From the NCBI GenBank assembly GCA_002419465.1, contig DIGE01000018.1:1-64000 (forward strand): a stretch of 64,000 nt of DNA. The letters are read 5' to 3'. The position numbers and the translations under genes are program-made. The stretch comes from Geobacter sp. UBA5730. GTDB lineage: Bacteria > Desulfobacterota > Desulfuromonadia > Geobacterales > Pseudopelobacteraceae. Below, piece after piece: positions 43,088 to 51,433 of this stretch. The notes beneath the pieces were generated by a model that had not been told where the DNA came from, made no database searches, and saw only the letters and a program-made list of their open reading frames with translations. Positions within the stretch are counted from its first letter, which is position 1. The number at the start of each line of letters is the position of its first letter.

Positions 43088-43807
43088 CTAGCTGATTCGC
43101 TGCTGCCAACTCTTCCAGAGCAACCTGCAGCCCCAGAACAGGGCCGAAAGCATCAACAGGGTGCCGGTGGTGTGGGCCATCCGCGCCAAGGCATGATCGT
43201 ACGGCAGCATGCTCAACTTCGTCAACAGCAGCTCCCAGTCATGATAATCCTCCACCTCGCTGCCGGTGACACCTCCCAGAAGCATCAGCTGTCCGGCCCG
43301 GGCGTCATTGATGTAGGGTGCCAGATCCAGCAGACTCTCCCCCAGCCACCAGGTACCCACCGCTGCCCCATAGGTATCATGCCGCCGCAGAAAAGCACCG
43401 ATCACCACGGCCGGGACCAGCAGCTGCCCCAGAGAGCCGCCCAGTACCTGTAAGAAACGCCCGAACGGCATGAACAGAACATGGCCTGCTTCGTGAAAAA
43501 CCAGGTTCACTGCGTGCAACCACACACTAGTAGAGGGGAACGCAACGATCGGCGTAAAAATCAGCCGGATACCGTAGGCCGCCAGCAGGAGCATAAAGGC
43601 GGCCTTGCCCACGATCAGCAGGCCATGCTCACCCGGCTTGACGAACAGTAGAACCTGCGGCAGAAGACTACCGAACGGCTGCGGCGGCGCAAGATTTCTG
43701 CAGGACTCGGCCGGGGCCAGCTTGGCGAAGATCACCCCGCAGTATGGGCAGCTGTCAACTGGTTCACGAAGCGGTCGAGCACACTTGGGACATACTTCCG
43801 GTAGCAT
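43088..43807 (-). CDS. Zinc-ribbon membrane metalloprotease-like protein
   Basis: The 239-residue product has an N-terminal zinc ribbon (Cys6, Cys9, Cys20, Cys23; CPKC and CPYC) and then about five hydrophobic segments. The second helix carries HEAGH at 105-109, the zinc-metalloprotease motif, similar to M50-type site-2 proteases. A distal metal ligand Asp is not certain (DLAPYINDARAGQ is a candidate). It lies nine bases after the MaoC gene, preceded by AGGGGG. It might cleave membrane-bound regulators, but this is inferred. Confidence 0.75.
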   Translation of the reverse strand: MLPEVCPKCARPLREPVDSCPYCGVIFAKLAPAESCRNLAPPQPFGSLLPQVLLFVKPGEHGLLIVGKAAFMLLLAAYGIRLIFTPIVAFPSTSVWLHAVNLVFHEAGHVLFMPFGRFLQVLGGSLGQLLVPAVVIGAFLRRHDTYGAAVGTWWLGESLLDLAPYINDARAGQLMLLGGVTGSEVEDYHDWELLLTKLSMLPYDHALARMAHTTGTLLMLSALFWGCRLLWKSWQQRIS

Positions 43808-43816
43808 CTGAACCCC

Positions 43817-44293
43817 CTACGGATAGACGCGGACGACCTGCTCCGCCACGCAGGCCGGCTTAGCATTGCCTGCAATCTCCACCGTCAACAGGTAGATGAT
43901 CTCCACACCAGCCCCGGCCGGGGCTGCTTCCAAAACCATGGTATGGGCCCGGACACGGTCGCCCGGCTTGACCGGCGCCGGAAAGCGAACCTTGTTGAGG
44001 CCGTAGTTGACCCGCAAACGCATACCGGGATAGTTCCGTTCAAACTGGCCCGGTGCATTGGCTTGCGTTAAGAGCGGCAAGAGCGACAGGGTCAAAAAAC
44101 CGTGGGCGATCGTACTGCCATAGGGTGATTCCGTGGCGGCCCGTAGCGGGTCAGTATGAATCCACTGCAGGTCGCCGGTGGCTTGGGCAAAGGCGTCGAT
44201 CCGGGCCTGCTCAATCAGCAGCCAGTCACCGACGGTAAGCTCCTCGCCCCGGCGCTGTTGATAGGCATTCAGCAACTGTTCTGCAGCAGACAT
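43817..44293 (-). CDS. MaoC-like (R)-specific enoyl-CoA hydratase family protein
   Basis: The start is ATG 44293 (AAAGGAG upstream). The 158-residue hot-dog fold protein has the hydratase motif ATGDLQWIHTDP and the GSTIAHGFLTLSLLP segment with the catalytic Asp/His pair. It may hydrate (R)-3-hydroxyacyl-CoA esters for lipid or polyester metabolism. It is followed nine bases later by the membrane metalloprotease gene and is divergent from queF. Confidence 0.9.
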   Translation of the reverse strand: MSAAEQLLNAYQQRRGEELTVGDWLLIEQARIDAFAQATGDLQWIHTDPLRAATESPYGSTIAHGFLTLSLLPLLTQANAPGQFERNYPGMRLRVNYGLNKVRFPAPVKPGDRVRAHTMVLEAAPAGAGVEIIYLLTVEIAGNAKPACVAEQVVRVYP

Positions 44294-44379
44294 GGCTTCT
44301 CCTTTCACATTGAACCAAAGAAATGCTATAGAGGAAATTGTGCATGATGCACACCATTTTGCAACCACGAGGTACGGTC

Positions 44380-44817
44380 ATGAACCTGCATGAAGGACTG
44401 AAGACCCTGGGTAAAGGCACCGCCACCAGCTATCGTTACGACAGCCCGGATGCCGGTCTGCTGGAATGGTTTCCCTCCCCCTTTGCCAACCGGTCGGCCA
44501 ACCCCAGCGGCTGCATCGGCACATTGCATATCGAATGCCCCGAGTTTACCTGCCTCTGTCCGATGACCGGGCAGCCGGACTTTGGCACCATCATCATCGA
44601 CTACCAGCCCGATCAACGCTGCGTGGAAAGCAAAAGCCTCAAGTTGTACCTGGGCTCCTTCCGGATGCACGGCGAATTCCACGAGGCCGGGGTCAACCGG
44701 ATCTGCAACGACCTGGTCACGCTGCTGAATCCGGCCTGGTTGACCGTCAAGGGCGAGTTCACCCCACGCGGCGGTATTCCCTTCTGGCCCACGGCTGAAT
44801 ACCGCCGGCAACCATAA
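44380..44817 (+). CDS. queF: NADPH-dependent 7-cyano-7-deazaguanine reductase
   Basis: Reduces preQ0 to preQ1 for queuosine in tRNA. The start is ATG 44380 with GAGGTA upstream. The 145-residue product is the short, unimodular QueF type. It carries the active-site Cys60 and Asp67 in CLCPMTGQPDF and the family SLKLYLGSFRMHGEFHEAG with the substrate Glu. No riboswitch-sized leader exists (86 bp to the divergent MaoC gene). Confidence 0.96.
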   Translation: MNLHEGLKTLGKGTATSYRYDSPDAGLLEWFPSPFANRSANPSGCIGTLHIECPEFTCLCPMTGQPDFGTIIIDYQPDQRCVESKSLKLYLGSFRMHGEFHEAGVNRICNDLVTLLNPAWLTVKGEFTPRGGIPFWPTAEYRRQP

Positions 44818-44830
44818 TAAGCCTGACTCG

Positions 44831-44858
44831 TTGACAGTCAACATTCCACTGTTATGCT
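44831..44858 (+). promoter_or_regulatory. Promoter of the lipoprotein gene
   Basis: A perfect TTGACA (44831-44836), a 16-base spacer and TATGCT (44853-44858). A small palindrome GTTGAC-A-GTCAAC (44830-44842) overlaps the -35 and could bind a regulator. Confidence 0.6.
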
Positions 44859-44897
44859 TGCTGCGTAGACAAGGGGATATCCCCCAAGGAGGTTGTC

Positions 44898-45797
44898 ATG
44901 AAAACCGTGACGAGGCGATCAACCATTGCTCGCTGGGTTGTAGGACTTTCGCTGTTGACCTGGGCCGGATTCATGCTGGCCTGCGTGCCGCCCCCGCAAG
45001 AACCGCCGCCGCCGCCCAAACACCTGCCATCCTCGTCCTGGGGTGATCGCTACAGTTACCGTTACGACCCGCCCGCGCAGAAAAAAGCCGCCTCGGTCCC
45101 GGCAACCATCATCGTGGTCGACCCCTACTACAAGGAAGCCGACAGCACCCTGGCCAACCCCACCTATTCAAAGGTGGCCAAAGGGTTCGCCTCCTCCATG
45201 GGTGTTGACACCGACAAGGTGCTGATCGCCAAAGGGATGACCTCCAAGGGTCCCTTTGCCACGGTTGACGAGATCACCTATTCCGACAAAAAGGTTTCTG
45301 ACCTGGCCATTGTGCCGAAAGTCTTTCTGACCGCCGACTCTCGCTACATCACCAAGTGGCAGGTGGAGGGCAACTACCTCTACGACGAACAGATTGTCGA
45401 TGTGATGAGCCGCGAGTTCGAGATGAAGATCGGCGGCTGGGTTTCCTTTGTGATGCAGGAACCGCTCTCCGGTCAGAAGATGTGGATCAAGCGCCTGGAA
45501 CTGCCGGAAACGGTAGTTAAGGGAATCGAATACTTCCGGGCAATCCCCCAGTATGAAACGCGGGTAAATTATGATCCGGGCTTCCTGTTTGTGCCGCCCA
45601 CCAAAAATGAATACAAGGTACTGGTAGGGCACAATCCCGGCGAGATACTCTATGACGGCAAGAAAGAGGCCCTGGCTGACGCCATCAAACAGATGTACCC
45701 CGAGATCATGGGCAAGCTCTGGACCTATGTGGATACCGACGAGATCATCTCCCTGAAGGAGAAGGTCAAGGAGATTCGCGACCTGAAGCGGTTCTAG
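44898..45797 (+). CDS. Predicted outer-membrane lipoprotein of unknown function
   Basis: The 299-residue product has a lipoprotein signal peptide ending in the lipobox MLAC (Cys at about 29), followed by a Pro-rich stretch (VPPPQEPPPPPKHLP) and a globular domain (about 65-290) that begins ATIIVVDPYYKEADS. The fold is vaguely reminiscent of CsgG/HpaA-like lipoproteins, but I would not assign it. AAGGAGG precedes the ATG. The DUF2085 gene starts four bases after its stop, and a terminator-like hairpin lies 160 bp downstream. Confidence 0.8.
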   Translation: MKTVTRRSTIARWVVGLSLLTWAGFMLACVPPPQEPPPPPKHLPSSSWGDRYSYRYDPPAQKKAASVPATIIVVDPYYKEADSTLANPTYSKVAKGFASSMGVDTDKVLIAKGMTSKGPFATVDEITYSDKKVSDLAIVPKVFLTADSRYITKWQVEGNYLYDEQIVDVMSREFEMKIGGWVSFVMQEPLSGQKMWIKRLELPETVVKGIEYFRAIPQYETRVNYDPGFLFVPPTKNEYKVLVGHNPGEILYDGKKEALADAIKQMYPEIMGKLWTYVDTDEIISLKEKVKEIRDLKRF

Positions 45798-45800
45798 CCG

Positions 45801-46406
45801 GTGCTGGAACTGCTGGCCCGGTATCTGTTGCACTGGACCCCGGAACGGGCCATCTGGCTGGGTGGACAGACCCTCTCTTGGGATGCCCGCTGTGCAGGCA
45901 TCTATGCCGGTTTTGGCATCGCCCTGCTGGTTCAGCTGATCTGGCATTGTCACGTAAAAAAGCTGCCGCCGTGGTCACTTATGGCCACGACGGCAGCTTT
46001 TTGTCTGCCACTCTTCATTGACGTTGCCACCGTTCGCTATGGACTACGCCCGCCGGTCAACACCATCAAACACCTGACCGGCGTCTGGTTCGGCAGCGCC
46101 TTCTGCTGCCTGCTCTATCCAGCCGTGAGCCACCTCACCACTTCCAACCGGCACTCCGCACCGTTCAGCCTCCGCTCACTGGCCATCCTCATGGCTGTAG
46201 CTACGGCCATCTCCAGCCTTGCCAACTGGGACCGGCCACTCTCCTACTACCTGCTTGAATCCCTGGCCTGGTTCGGTTTCAGCGGTCTGGCCATACTGGC
46301 TGCAAGCGGCATCATACTCATCATCAAACCAGCTGCTGGCAAAGCAGAACCTGGCGATACTAGTCCAACTCGTCGATCTCCCCCACCAGATGCTGACGCA
46401 ACTTAA
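45801..46406 (+). CDS. Divergent DUF2085 membrane protein with an internal terminator-like hairpin
   Basis: The start is GTG 45801, four bases after the lipoprotein stop. The 201-residue product has about five hydrophobic segments. The N-terminal part TPERAIWLGGQTLSWDARCA, followed by GIYAGF, matches the DUF2085 pattern (PERS, RCTGIYIG), but two usually conserved residues differ: the CH before PERS reads HW, and the Cys before ARC reads W. A strong hairpin flanked by A and T runs lies within codons 53-68. The gene ends 47 bp inside the convergent TerC gene. The function of DUF2085 is unknown. Confidence 0.7.
   Translation: MLELLARYLLHWTPERAIWLGGQTLSWDARCAGIYAGFGIALLVQLIWHCHVKKLPPWSLMATTAAFCLPLFIDVATVRYGLRPPVNTIKHLTGVWFGSAFCCLLYPAVSHLTTSNRHSAPFSLRSLAILMAVATAISSLANWDRPLSYYLLESLAWFGFSGLAILAASGIILIIKPAAGKAEPGDTSPTRRSPPPDADAT
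45957..46002. terminator. Intrinsic-terminator-like hairpin inside the DUF2085 coding sequence
   Basis: The stem AAAAAGCTGCCG / CGGCAGCTTTTT (45957-45968 with 45991-46002) continues past one mismatch with CGTGG / CCACG around a 10-base loop. A-run and T-run flank it on both strands, the architecture of the bidirectional terminators elsewhere in this window, yet it lies in an open frame about 50 codons into the gene. Confidence 0.75.
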
Positions 46407-47121
46407 CCGGTTTCTCGGTGCTGCTGCGCACCTTGATGTTGATCATCTCCACAAACACCGAGAAGGCCATGGCAAAGTAGATATAGCCCTTGGGGATATG
46501 GAAGGAGAGACCATCGGCGATCAGGGCCACCCCGATCATCAGCAGAAACGACAGTGCCAGCACCTTGACCGTGGGATGCCGCTCCACAAACTGACTGACC
46601 GCACCGGCAAAAAACAGCATCACCCCCACCGAAATCACCACCGCCATCACCATCACCCCCAGTTGACGGGCCATGCCGACAGCGGTAATCACCGAATCCA
46701 GTGAGAAGATAATATCCAGGAACATGATCTGGATCAGAATACCGTTGAAGGAGACGGCCCCCTTGCTGCCATCGGCGTGATGCTCCTCCCCCTCCAGCTT
46801 GTCATGAATCTCCATGGTGCTCTTGGCCAGCAGAAACAGGCCACCCACAATCAGGATCAGGTCACGGCCGGACACCCCATGCCCCAGGATAAAGAAAAAC
46901 GGGGCCGTCAGCTTCATCACCCAGGTCAGCGAGAACAACAGCAGCAACCGGGTGAGCATGGCCAACGACAGGCCCAGCTTTTGGGCCCTGGCCCGTTGGT
47001 GCTCGGGCAGCTTGCCGGTCAGGATACTGATGAAGATGATGTTATCGATCCCCAGCACGATCTCCAGGGCGGTCAGGGTCAACAGGGCCAGCCAGGCCTG
47101 CGGGTCGGTAAGCCATTCCAT
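46360..47121 (-). CDS. TerC family integral membrane protein
   Basis: The 253-residue product has about seven membrane segments with the conserved acidic motifs EIVLGIDNIIFISIL (about 20-34) and FLDIIFSLDSVITAVGMA (about 134-151), the hallmarks of TerC/Alx/YoaE proteins that handle metal ions such as manganese. GGAGGG lies before the ATG. It follows mqnD by 25 bp on the same strand and is probably read through from it. Confidence 0.93.
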   Translation of the reverse strand: MEWLTDPQAWLALLTLTALEIVLGIDNIIFISILTGKLPEHQRARAQKLGLSLAMLTRLLLLFSLTWVMKLTAPFFFILGHGVSGRDLILIVGGLFLLAKSTMEIHDKLEGEEHHADGSKGAVSFNGILIQIMFLDIIFSLDSVITAVGMARQLGVMVMAVVISVGVMLFFAGAVSQFVERHPTVKVLALSFLLMIGVALIADGLSFHIPKGYIYFAMAFSVFVEMINIKVRSSTEKPVKLRQHLVGEIDELD

Positions 47122-47146
47122 GCGGTGCTACCCTCCAGTGGTAAGG

Positions 47147-47980
47147 TTAAAGAAACAACGGTGTATGACAGGCAGGCACGATACCAGCAACCTCTGCGCG
47201 GTGCAATAACTCGCGAATGGCTCGTTCACCTTCATCCCCCAAGCTCTGAGAAAAATCATTCACATACAGGCCGATATGGGCGCTGCAGACCTGTTCACTC
47301 ATCTCCTGGGCATGCTCACGGATGTAGTGAGCTGCCTCGCCGGGATTGGCGCGGGCGTACTCCACCCCGGCCCCCAGAGCCGTTTCGATGCTGTTAATGG
47401 TTGCGGCTCCCAGGGAGCGGCGGGCCACAATGCCACCCAAAGGAATCGGCAGGCCGGTCTCGCCTTCCCACCATGCGCCGAGGTCCGCCAGCTGGTGCAG
47501 ACCAAAGCCCTGATAGGTAAAGCGTGATTCGTGGATAATCACCCCGGCATCGGCCCGGCCGGTCATCACGGCATCCATGATCTCGTGAAACGGCATCTCC
47601 AGAAAGGTTTCCAGCTCTGGGTTGTAGAGCCGCATCAACAGGTGGGCGGTGGTATAGCGCCCCGGAATGGCGATGGTTTTCCCCTTGAGCCCAGCAGGGT
47701 CCAGCGGTTCCCGCGCCACCAAGAGCGGCCCGCAGCCTCTCCCCAGGGCGCTGCCAGCCTTAAGCAAGGCGTACTCCCCACGGATATGCCCCAGGGCGGC
47801 GTAGGAAACCTTGGTCACATCCAGCACCCCCTTTACCGCCAGCCGGTTCAGGGTCTCCACATCCTCCAGCCGCTCGTTGAAGCGCTGGCCGCCGGTATCC
47901 ACCAGGCCATGCACCAGCGGATAGAACATGAAGGTATCATTGGGACAGGGGGAAAAACCGAGGGTCAGTGGTTGTTTCAT
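47147..47980 (-). CDS. mqnD: 1,4-dihydroxy-6-naphthoate synthase (futalosine pathway)
   Basis: A late step of menaquinone synthesis through futalosine. The 277-residue periplasmic-binding-protein-like fold opens with LTLGFSPCPNDTFMFYPLVH, the MqnD signature, and carries the ADAGVIIHESRFTYQ segment with the catalytic His. GGAG precedes the ATG. It lies 22 bp after the nuclease gene of the methylase/nuclease cassette on the same strand, so its transcription may depend on that cassette unless an internal promoter exists. Confidence 0.96.
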   Translation of the reverse strand: MKQPLTLGFSPCPNDTFMFYPLVHGLVDTGGQRFNERLEDVETLNRLAVKGVLDVTKVSYAALGHIRGEYALLKAGSALGRGCGPLLVAREPLDPAGLKGKTIAIPGRYTTAHLLMRLYNPELETFLEMPFHEIMDAVMTGRADAGVIIHESRFTYQGFGLHQLADLGAWWEGETGLPIPLGGIVARRSLGAATINSIETALGAGVEYARANPGEAAHYIREHAQEMSEQVCSAHIGLYVNDFSQSLGDEGERAIRELLHRAEVAGIVPACHTPLFL

Positions 47981-48002
47981 AGCAACTCCGGGATCTGTCT
48001 AA

Positions 48003-49064
48003 TTAAGGGCTGACGCTGCTGTTTGTTACAAACTCGCTGATCCTAGTGTTGGTGATCAGATGGTCAAGAGTTATGGCGGTAAACACCTTGCCATTCAGAC
48101 GCAGCAACAGATCGTGCATGTCGGCCCTTCTCTGACGGAAACCTCGACCGTCGATGCAAGCAACCACCTCGTAGTGTGGTCGGCCCTCACTGACATGCTT
48201 GTTACGCTGTGTTTCCAACTCTTTCATTCTGGTCACCTTGTCTCTGGCGGTTCCATCGTCGCTTGTTATCTTGGCCTCTATGATTACTATGGGGTTTAGT
48301 TCGTCGGGGATGCAGAAATCTGGGGCCTGTCCGAAGCCGGGTATTCTCTCGGCCCGCCCCGTTTTGCGATAGGAAACGCCGGCTTCGCGTAAGCGTTGCT
48401 CTACAGCGTTTTCCATAACCTCTCCTACCAGTTCGGAAACTGCGTCGCGATGAGTCGCAAATGGACGTCCCAGATAACGCTCATAAAGAAGTACGGCATA
48501 AGGGACATTCTCTTTGACTGCGTGTGCTAGAGACTCAAGTCCGAAGGTGGTATCGAATTTTGCCAGGCGATGGATGACACCGTCCTGCTCAGGCGGAGCG
48601 CCTTTTTCGATATACTGGATGGCAACCCTTATAAGGGCGTCTATCCGCTCAATTGTTTTGACGGCTGAATTCCGGGCAATCAGTCTCTGATAATAGTCGA
48701 TGGTCTTGCAATCCTTGTCGATCCCTCGCGCGGCACCCTGGGTGATGTCACTTCCCAATTCGGTTCGCGCCAGTTCGGCCCATTCCGGGGCCGTCATGCC
48801 GAGAACCGAGCGTAGCACCCCAAGGACAAGGCTGTTTTCCAGCAAAGCATTCTTAACCGCTTCGGGTGAGAGGTTTTGAAAGCCTGCCGTATTTCTCTTT
48901 AAAACCTCGTAAGCGGCCTGGAACACAGGATATCGCACGAAACACGATCCGGATGGCATGAGCAGGAATTCAGAAGAAAGATCGCCAAAAGTTGTCTCAA
49001 CCATTTCCTCAATGCGTGTTAACAATTCTTCTTGACTCAATTCGAACGGTCGTTCTCCCGCCAT
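48003..49064 (-). CDS. PD-(D/E)XK nuclease, probable restriction endonuclease partner
   Basis: The 353-residue product has an alpha-helical N-terminal part (about 1-210) of unknown fold, then a C-terminal PD-(D/E)XK nuclease core: Glu219 in a helix (GEVMENAVEQRL), Asp249 in GFGQAPDFCIPDEL, and Glu263-Ala-Lys265 in IVIIEAKIT, in standard order and spacing. It is preceded by AGGAGGG and lies nine bases after the methylase gene, the tight gene order of a two-gene restriction-modification system. Codon use is less G/C-biased than its flanks, which suggests transfer. The specificity and the family of the N-terminus are unknown. Confidence 0.8.
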   Translation of the reverse strand: MAGERPFELSQEELLTRIEEMVETTFGDLSSEFLLMPSGSCFVRYPVFQAAYEVLKRNTAGFQNLSPEAVKNALLENSLVLGVLRSVLGMTAPEWAELARTELGSDITQGAARGIDKDCKTIDYYQRLIARNSAVKTIERIDALIRVAIQYIEKGAPPEQDGVIHRLAKFDTTFGLESLAHAVKENVPYAVLLYERYLGRPFATHRDAVSELVGEVMENAVEQRLREAGVSYRKTGRAERIPGFGQAPDFCIPDELNPIVIIEAKITSDDGTARDKVTRMKELETQRNKHVSEGRPHYEVVACIDGRGFRQRRADMHDLLLRLNGKVFTAITLDHLITNTRISEFVTNSSVSP

Positions 49065-49073
49065 ATATCCCTC

Positions 49074-51266
49074 CTAAAATAAAATCTCATCGCTATCAAC
49101 TTCATAGACAGACGGGCCTTCTTGCACTGCAAAACGTAACGCCAACAATTCTTCGACGGAAAGTGCTGCCTCGATTTCCTCTGGACGCGGCAGAGTCGCC
49201 AGATGATAGACAATTGCTGACAGTTTTTGTTTCGCCGAAAGGGCCGGATTCCAGCTTGTTCGTAGCTTCCAGACGGTCATCCGTACCAGATGGCCGAAGA
49301 TTATACAGCGGCTATCCCCGCGTGTTGGCTTAAGTCCGCCCTGGCGGAGTTTATCGAGGTCTGCAATTACAAGCTCTGCAAATTCAGCGCATGATTGTGC
49401 CAAACCTCGACGTGTGACGACACCTGTGGAACGGCAGACGAAGACCGTATCCACCACTGAAGAAGCGGTGCCGCTGATGTGAATCGAAGCGCCCATCTCA
49501 GCCGGGCATGGCAGCGCTGCAGTACAGGCCAGGCCAGCGTCTAGGATCGCCACCGCCACCGGGTGGTAGGCATCCAGTCGGTTGTGGTGGTAGGTGAAGG
49601 CCAAGGGGCGGCCCGGCTTAAGGGCGCGGGCCATATTGCCGAAGACCGCCGCCAGCCCCTCGGTGAAGTGTTCAAGCCCCCGCTCCATGGTGACGTTGCC
49701 GGTCAATTCGTCCTGATTGCGGGTAGAGAGTGATGCAAGTGCCGGAATCGCCTCGCGCGCTAGTTGGCGCAGCCAGACGTAGCAGAAGTCCATCAATTCT
49801 GCATACTGCACGTTGCCGAAGTACGGTGGATCAGTGAAGACCCCGTCCAGACTGGCTGGCGGCAGTTCGGCGGTCGTGGCACTCTGGCAGAGGATGCGCA
49901 CCGTACGCCCGGCTTCATCCCCTCGACTGTCGCCGATCCACTCTCCCGTGATTGGCACCTGGACCTTGCGCGCACCGTCTTGCCGGGTCTCGAAGGGGGT
50001 GTCGCAGTATTGTTTGGCCTTCATGTACTTTTCGATGATATTGGACCAGCCACCGCTCCCCACGCTCACCCCGCCACCGTTGGCAATCCCCAACAGGTTG
50101 GATTCGCACTGCACCAGTCCCACCGGAAAGCCGTGCACTGAAAAGATGTCCAGGGACTTGAGCGCCATGGTGTCGTAGCGACAGACCATGTTCTGGTAAC
50201 GCAACAGGTCGGAGAGGTTGGTGATCAGGGCATTTCTGACTCGTTCGTTCCGCTCAGCCGTGATTATTCGGCAACTCATCTCAAGGCCCAGCAGCTGCCG
50301 CGCGTTGAACATCTCCCGATAGTGGCGATAGCCCCAGCGCAGAAGTCTGCCGGTCTCATCTCCGGGAGGAATGGCATCCTCGGGCACAAAACGGGCACCG
50401 ATAGATGCCAGCATGGTCGATGCCTGGCCGTAGCGGGCCAGATCTGTTGTGTCGGGCCGCTTGAAAAAACGCCCGGAGTGGTCAGGCTTGCAGGTGCGGC
50501 AGTGGTACTCCATGGCGAACATGCGATGGCGGGGCGGCCCGCCGCCCGGCTCGGTATAGGGTGAAACGTGATTACAATGGGGACAAACACATTTGTTTCG
50601 CCTGGCAGGGCCTTCCAGTCGCAGTCCGGTAGCACATGACGCGCATGTTCCGGGATTACGTCGGTCCTTTACTTCGTTCAGATCGCCGCATGCCGCGCAG
50701 ACCAGTACATTCAGCGGGTGGCGCTTATCCTCGGACAGCAGATAGCCGGGAAAGAGATCGAAATCCTTGTGACAGTATGGGCATTCCTTCTGCTTCACCC
50801 AGAGAAAGTATTTCACGTACGCATGTTCGGAGTTGCACCCCAGACAACGGGTTCGGTACAGACGGCCGACCTGTTCCTCCAGTGCATACATCAGCCCGGT
50901 GGCGGATTTCCGATACTCCTTCAAGTCCAGGTATTCGATTTCGCGGTTGACGATCCACCACGCCATGGGGTTGATGTCGTACCCCAGCACGTTGCACCCC
51001 ACTCGGTTGGCCTCGATCAGCGGGGTGCCGCCACCCATGAAGGGGTCGGCAATGGCAATCCCTTTGAAATCGTTGGCGGAGAAAAAGGCATCCTTGAGCG
51101 GTCGGTCGCTGTATTCGGAGAGGATCAGGCCACGGAACAGGGTTCCCGGACGGCGGGCAAACCACTTATGTACGGCGATTATGGGACGGTAGTTCTGCTG
51201 GATCTGTTTTTCACGCAGGGCCAGAGAGGAGATGAAGGGGATGTCGAAGTTCTTTTCTATTGACAT
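49074..51266 (-). CDS. DUF1156-like zinc-ribbon DNA methyltransferase
   Basis: The 730-residue product opens with IIAVHKWFARRPGTLFRGLI (about 29-48), the DUF1156 methylase start. It has an AdoMet site DPFMGGG at 74-80 and catalytic DPPY at 479-482, the latter pointing to N6-adenine or N4-cytosine methylation. Between them lies a large insert with multiple zinc-knuckle cysteine pairs (141/144, 162/165, 190/193, 208/211, 226-231, 256/259). The target recognition part is not evident and may lie in the insert. It is followed by the PD-(D/E)XK nuclease gene. It is divergent in style from the flanking housekeeping genes. Confidence 0.85.
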   Translation of the reverse strand: MSIEKNFDIPFISSLALREKQIQQNYRPIIAVHKWFARRPGTLFRGLILSEYSDRPLKDAFFSANDFKGIAIADPFMGGGTPLIEANRVGCNVLGYDINPMAWWIVNREIEYLDLKEYRKSATGLMYALEEQVGRLYRTRCLGCNSEHAYVKYFLWVKQKECPYCHKDFDLFPGYLLSEDKRHPLNVLVCAACGDLNEVKDRRNPGTCASCATGLRLEGPARRNKCVCPHCNHVSPYTEPGGGPPRHRMFAMEYHCRTCKPDHSGRFFKRPDTTDLARYGQASTMLASIGARFVPEDAIPPGDETGRLLRWGYRHYREMFNARQLLGLEMSCRIITAERNERVRNALITNLSDLLRYQNMVCRYDTMALKSLDIFSVHGFPVGLVQCESNLLGIANGGGVSVGSGGWSNIIEKYMKAKQYCDTPFETRQDGARKVQVPITGEWIGDSRGDEAGRTVRILCQSATTAELPPASLDGVFTDPPYFGNVQYAELMDFCYVWLRQLAREAIPALASLSTRNQDELTGNVTMERGLEHFTEGLAAVFGNMARALKPGRPLAFTYHHNRLDAYHPVAVAILDAGLACTAALPCPAEMGASIHISGTASSVVDTVFVCRSTGVVTRRGLAQSCAEFAELVIADLDKLRQGGLKPTRGDSRCIIFGHLVRMTVWKLRTSWNPALSAKQKLSAIVYHLATLPRPEEIEAALSVEELLALRFAVQEGPSVYEVDSDEILF

Positions 51267-51433
51267 ATGGATGTTATAGTATAGTTCCGATTTTAATTAG
51301 ATAGGTGTTTTTTCTATTTTTTGTTCATACTTCACGCCGGGGTGTATCGGTGCAACATCACGTTGTACCATGGCTAATCACCCTTTTCGTATGCCCACAC
51401 GATAGTATCGTCAAACGATAACATCGATGTCCT
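51267..51433 (-). promoter_or_regulatory. Leader of the methylase/nuclease cassette with paired palindromes
   Basis: A 167-bp A/T-rich gap. Two related 11-bp palindromes, CGATAGTATCG (51400-51410) and CGATAACATCG (51416-51426), are centred 16 bp apart. A hairpin GGTGCAAC / GTTGTACC (51349-51369) follows, then A/T-rich sequence with -10-like TATACT near the methylase start. No convincing -35 was found. The palindromes look like operator sites for a dimeric regulator, but no regulator gene is in the cassette. Confidence 0.45.

Noticed and set aside
44294..44379. preQ1 riboswitch before queF
   Set aside because: Only 86 bp separate the divergent genes and I see no preQ1 aptamer-like pseudoknot.
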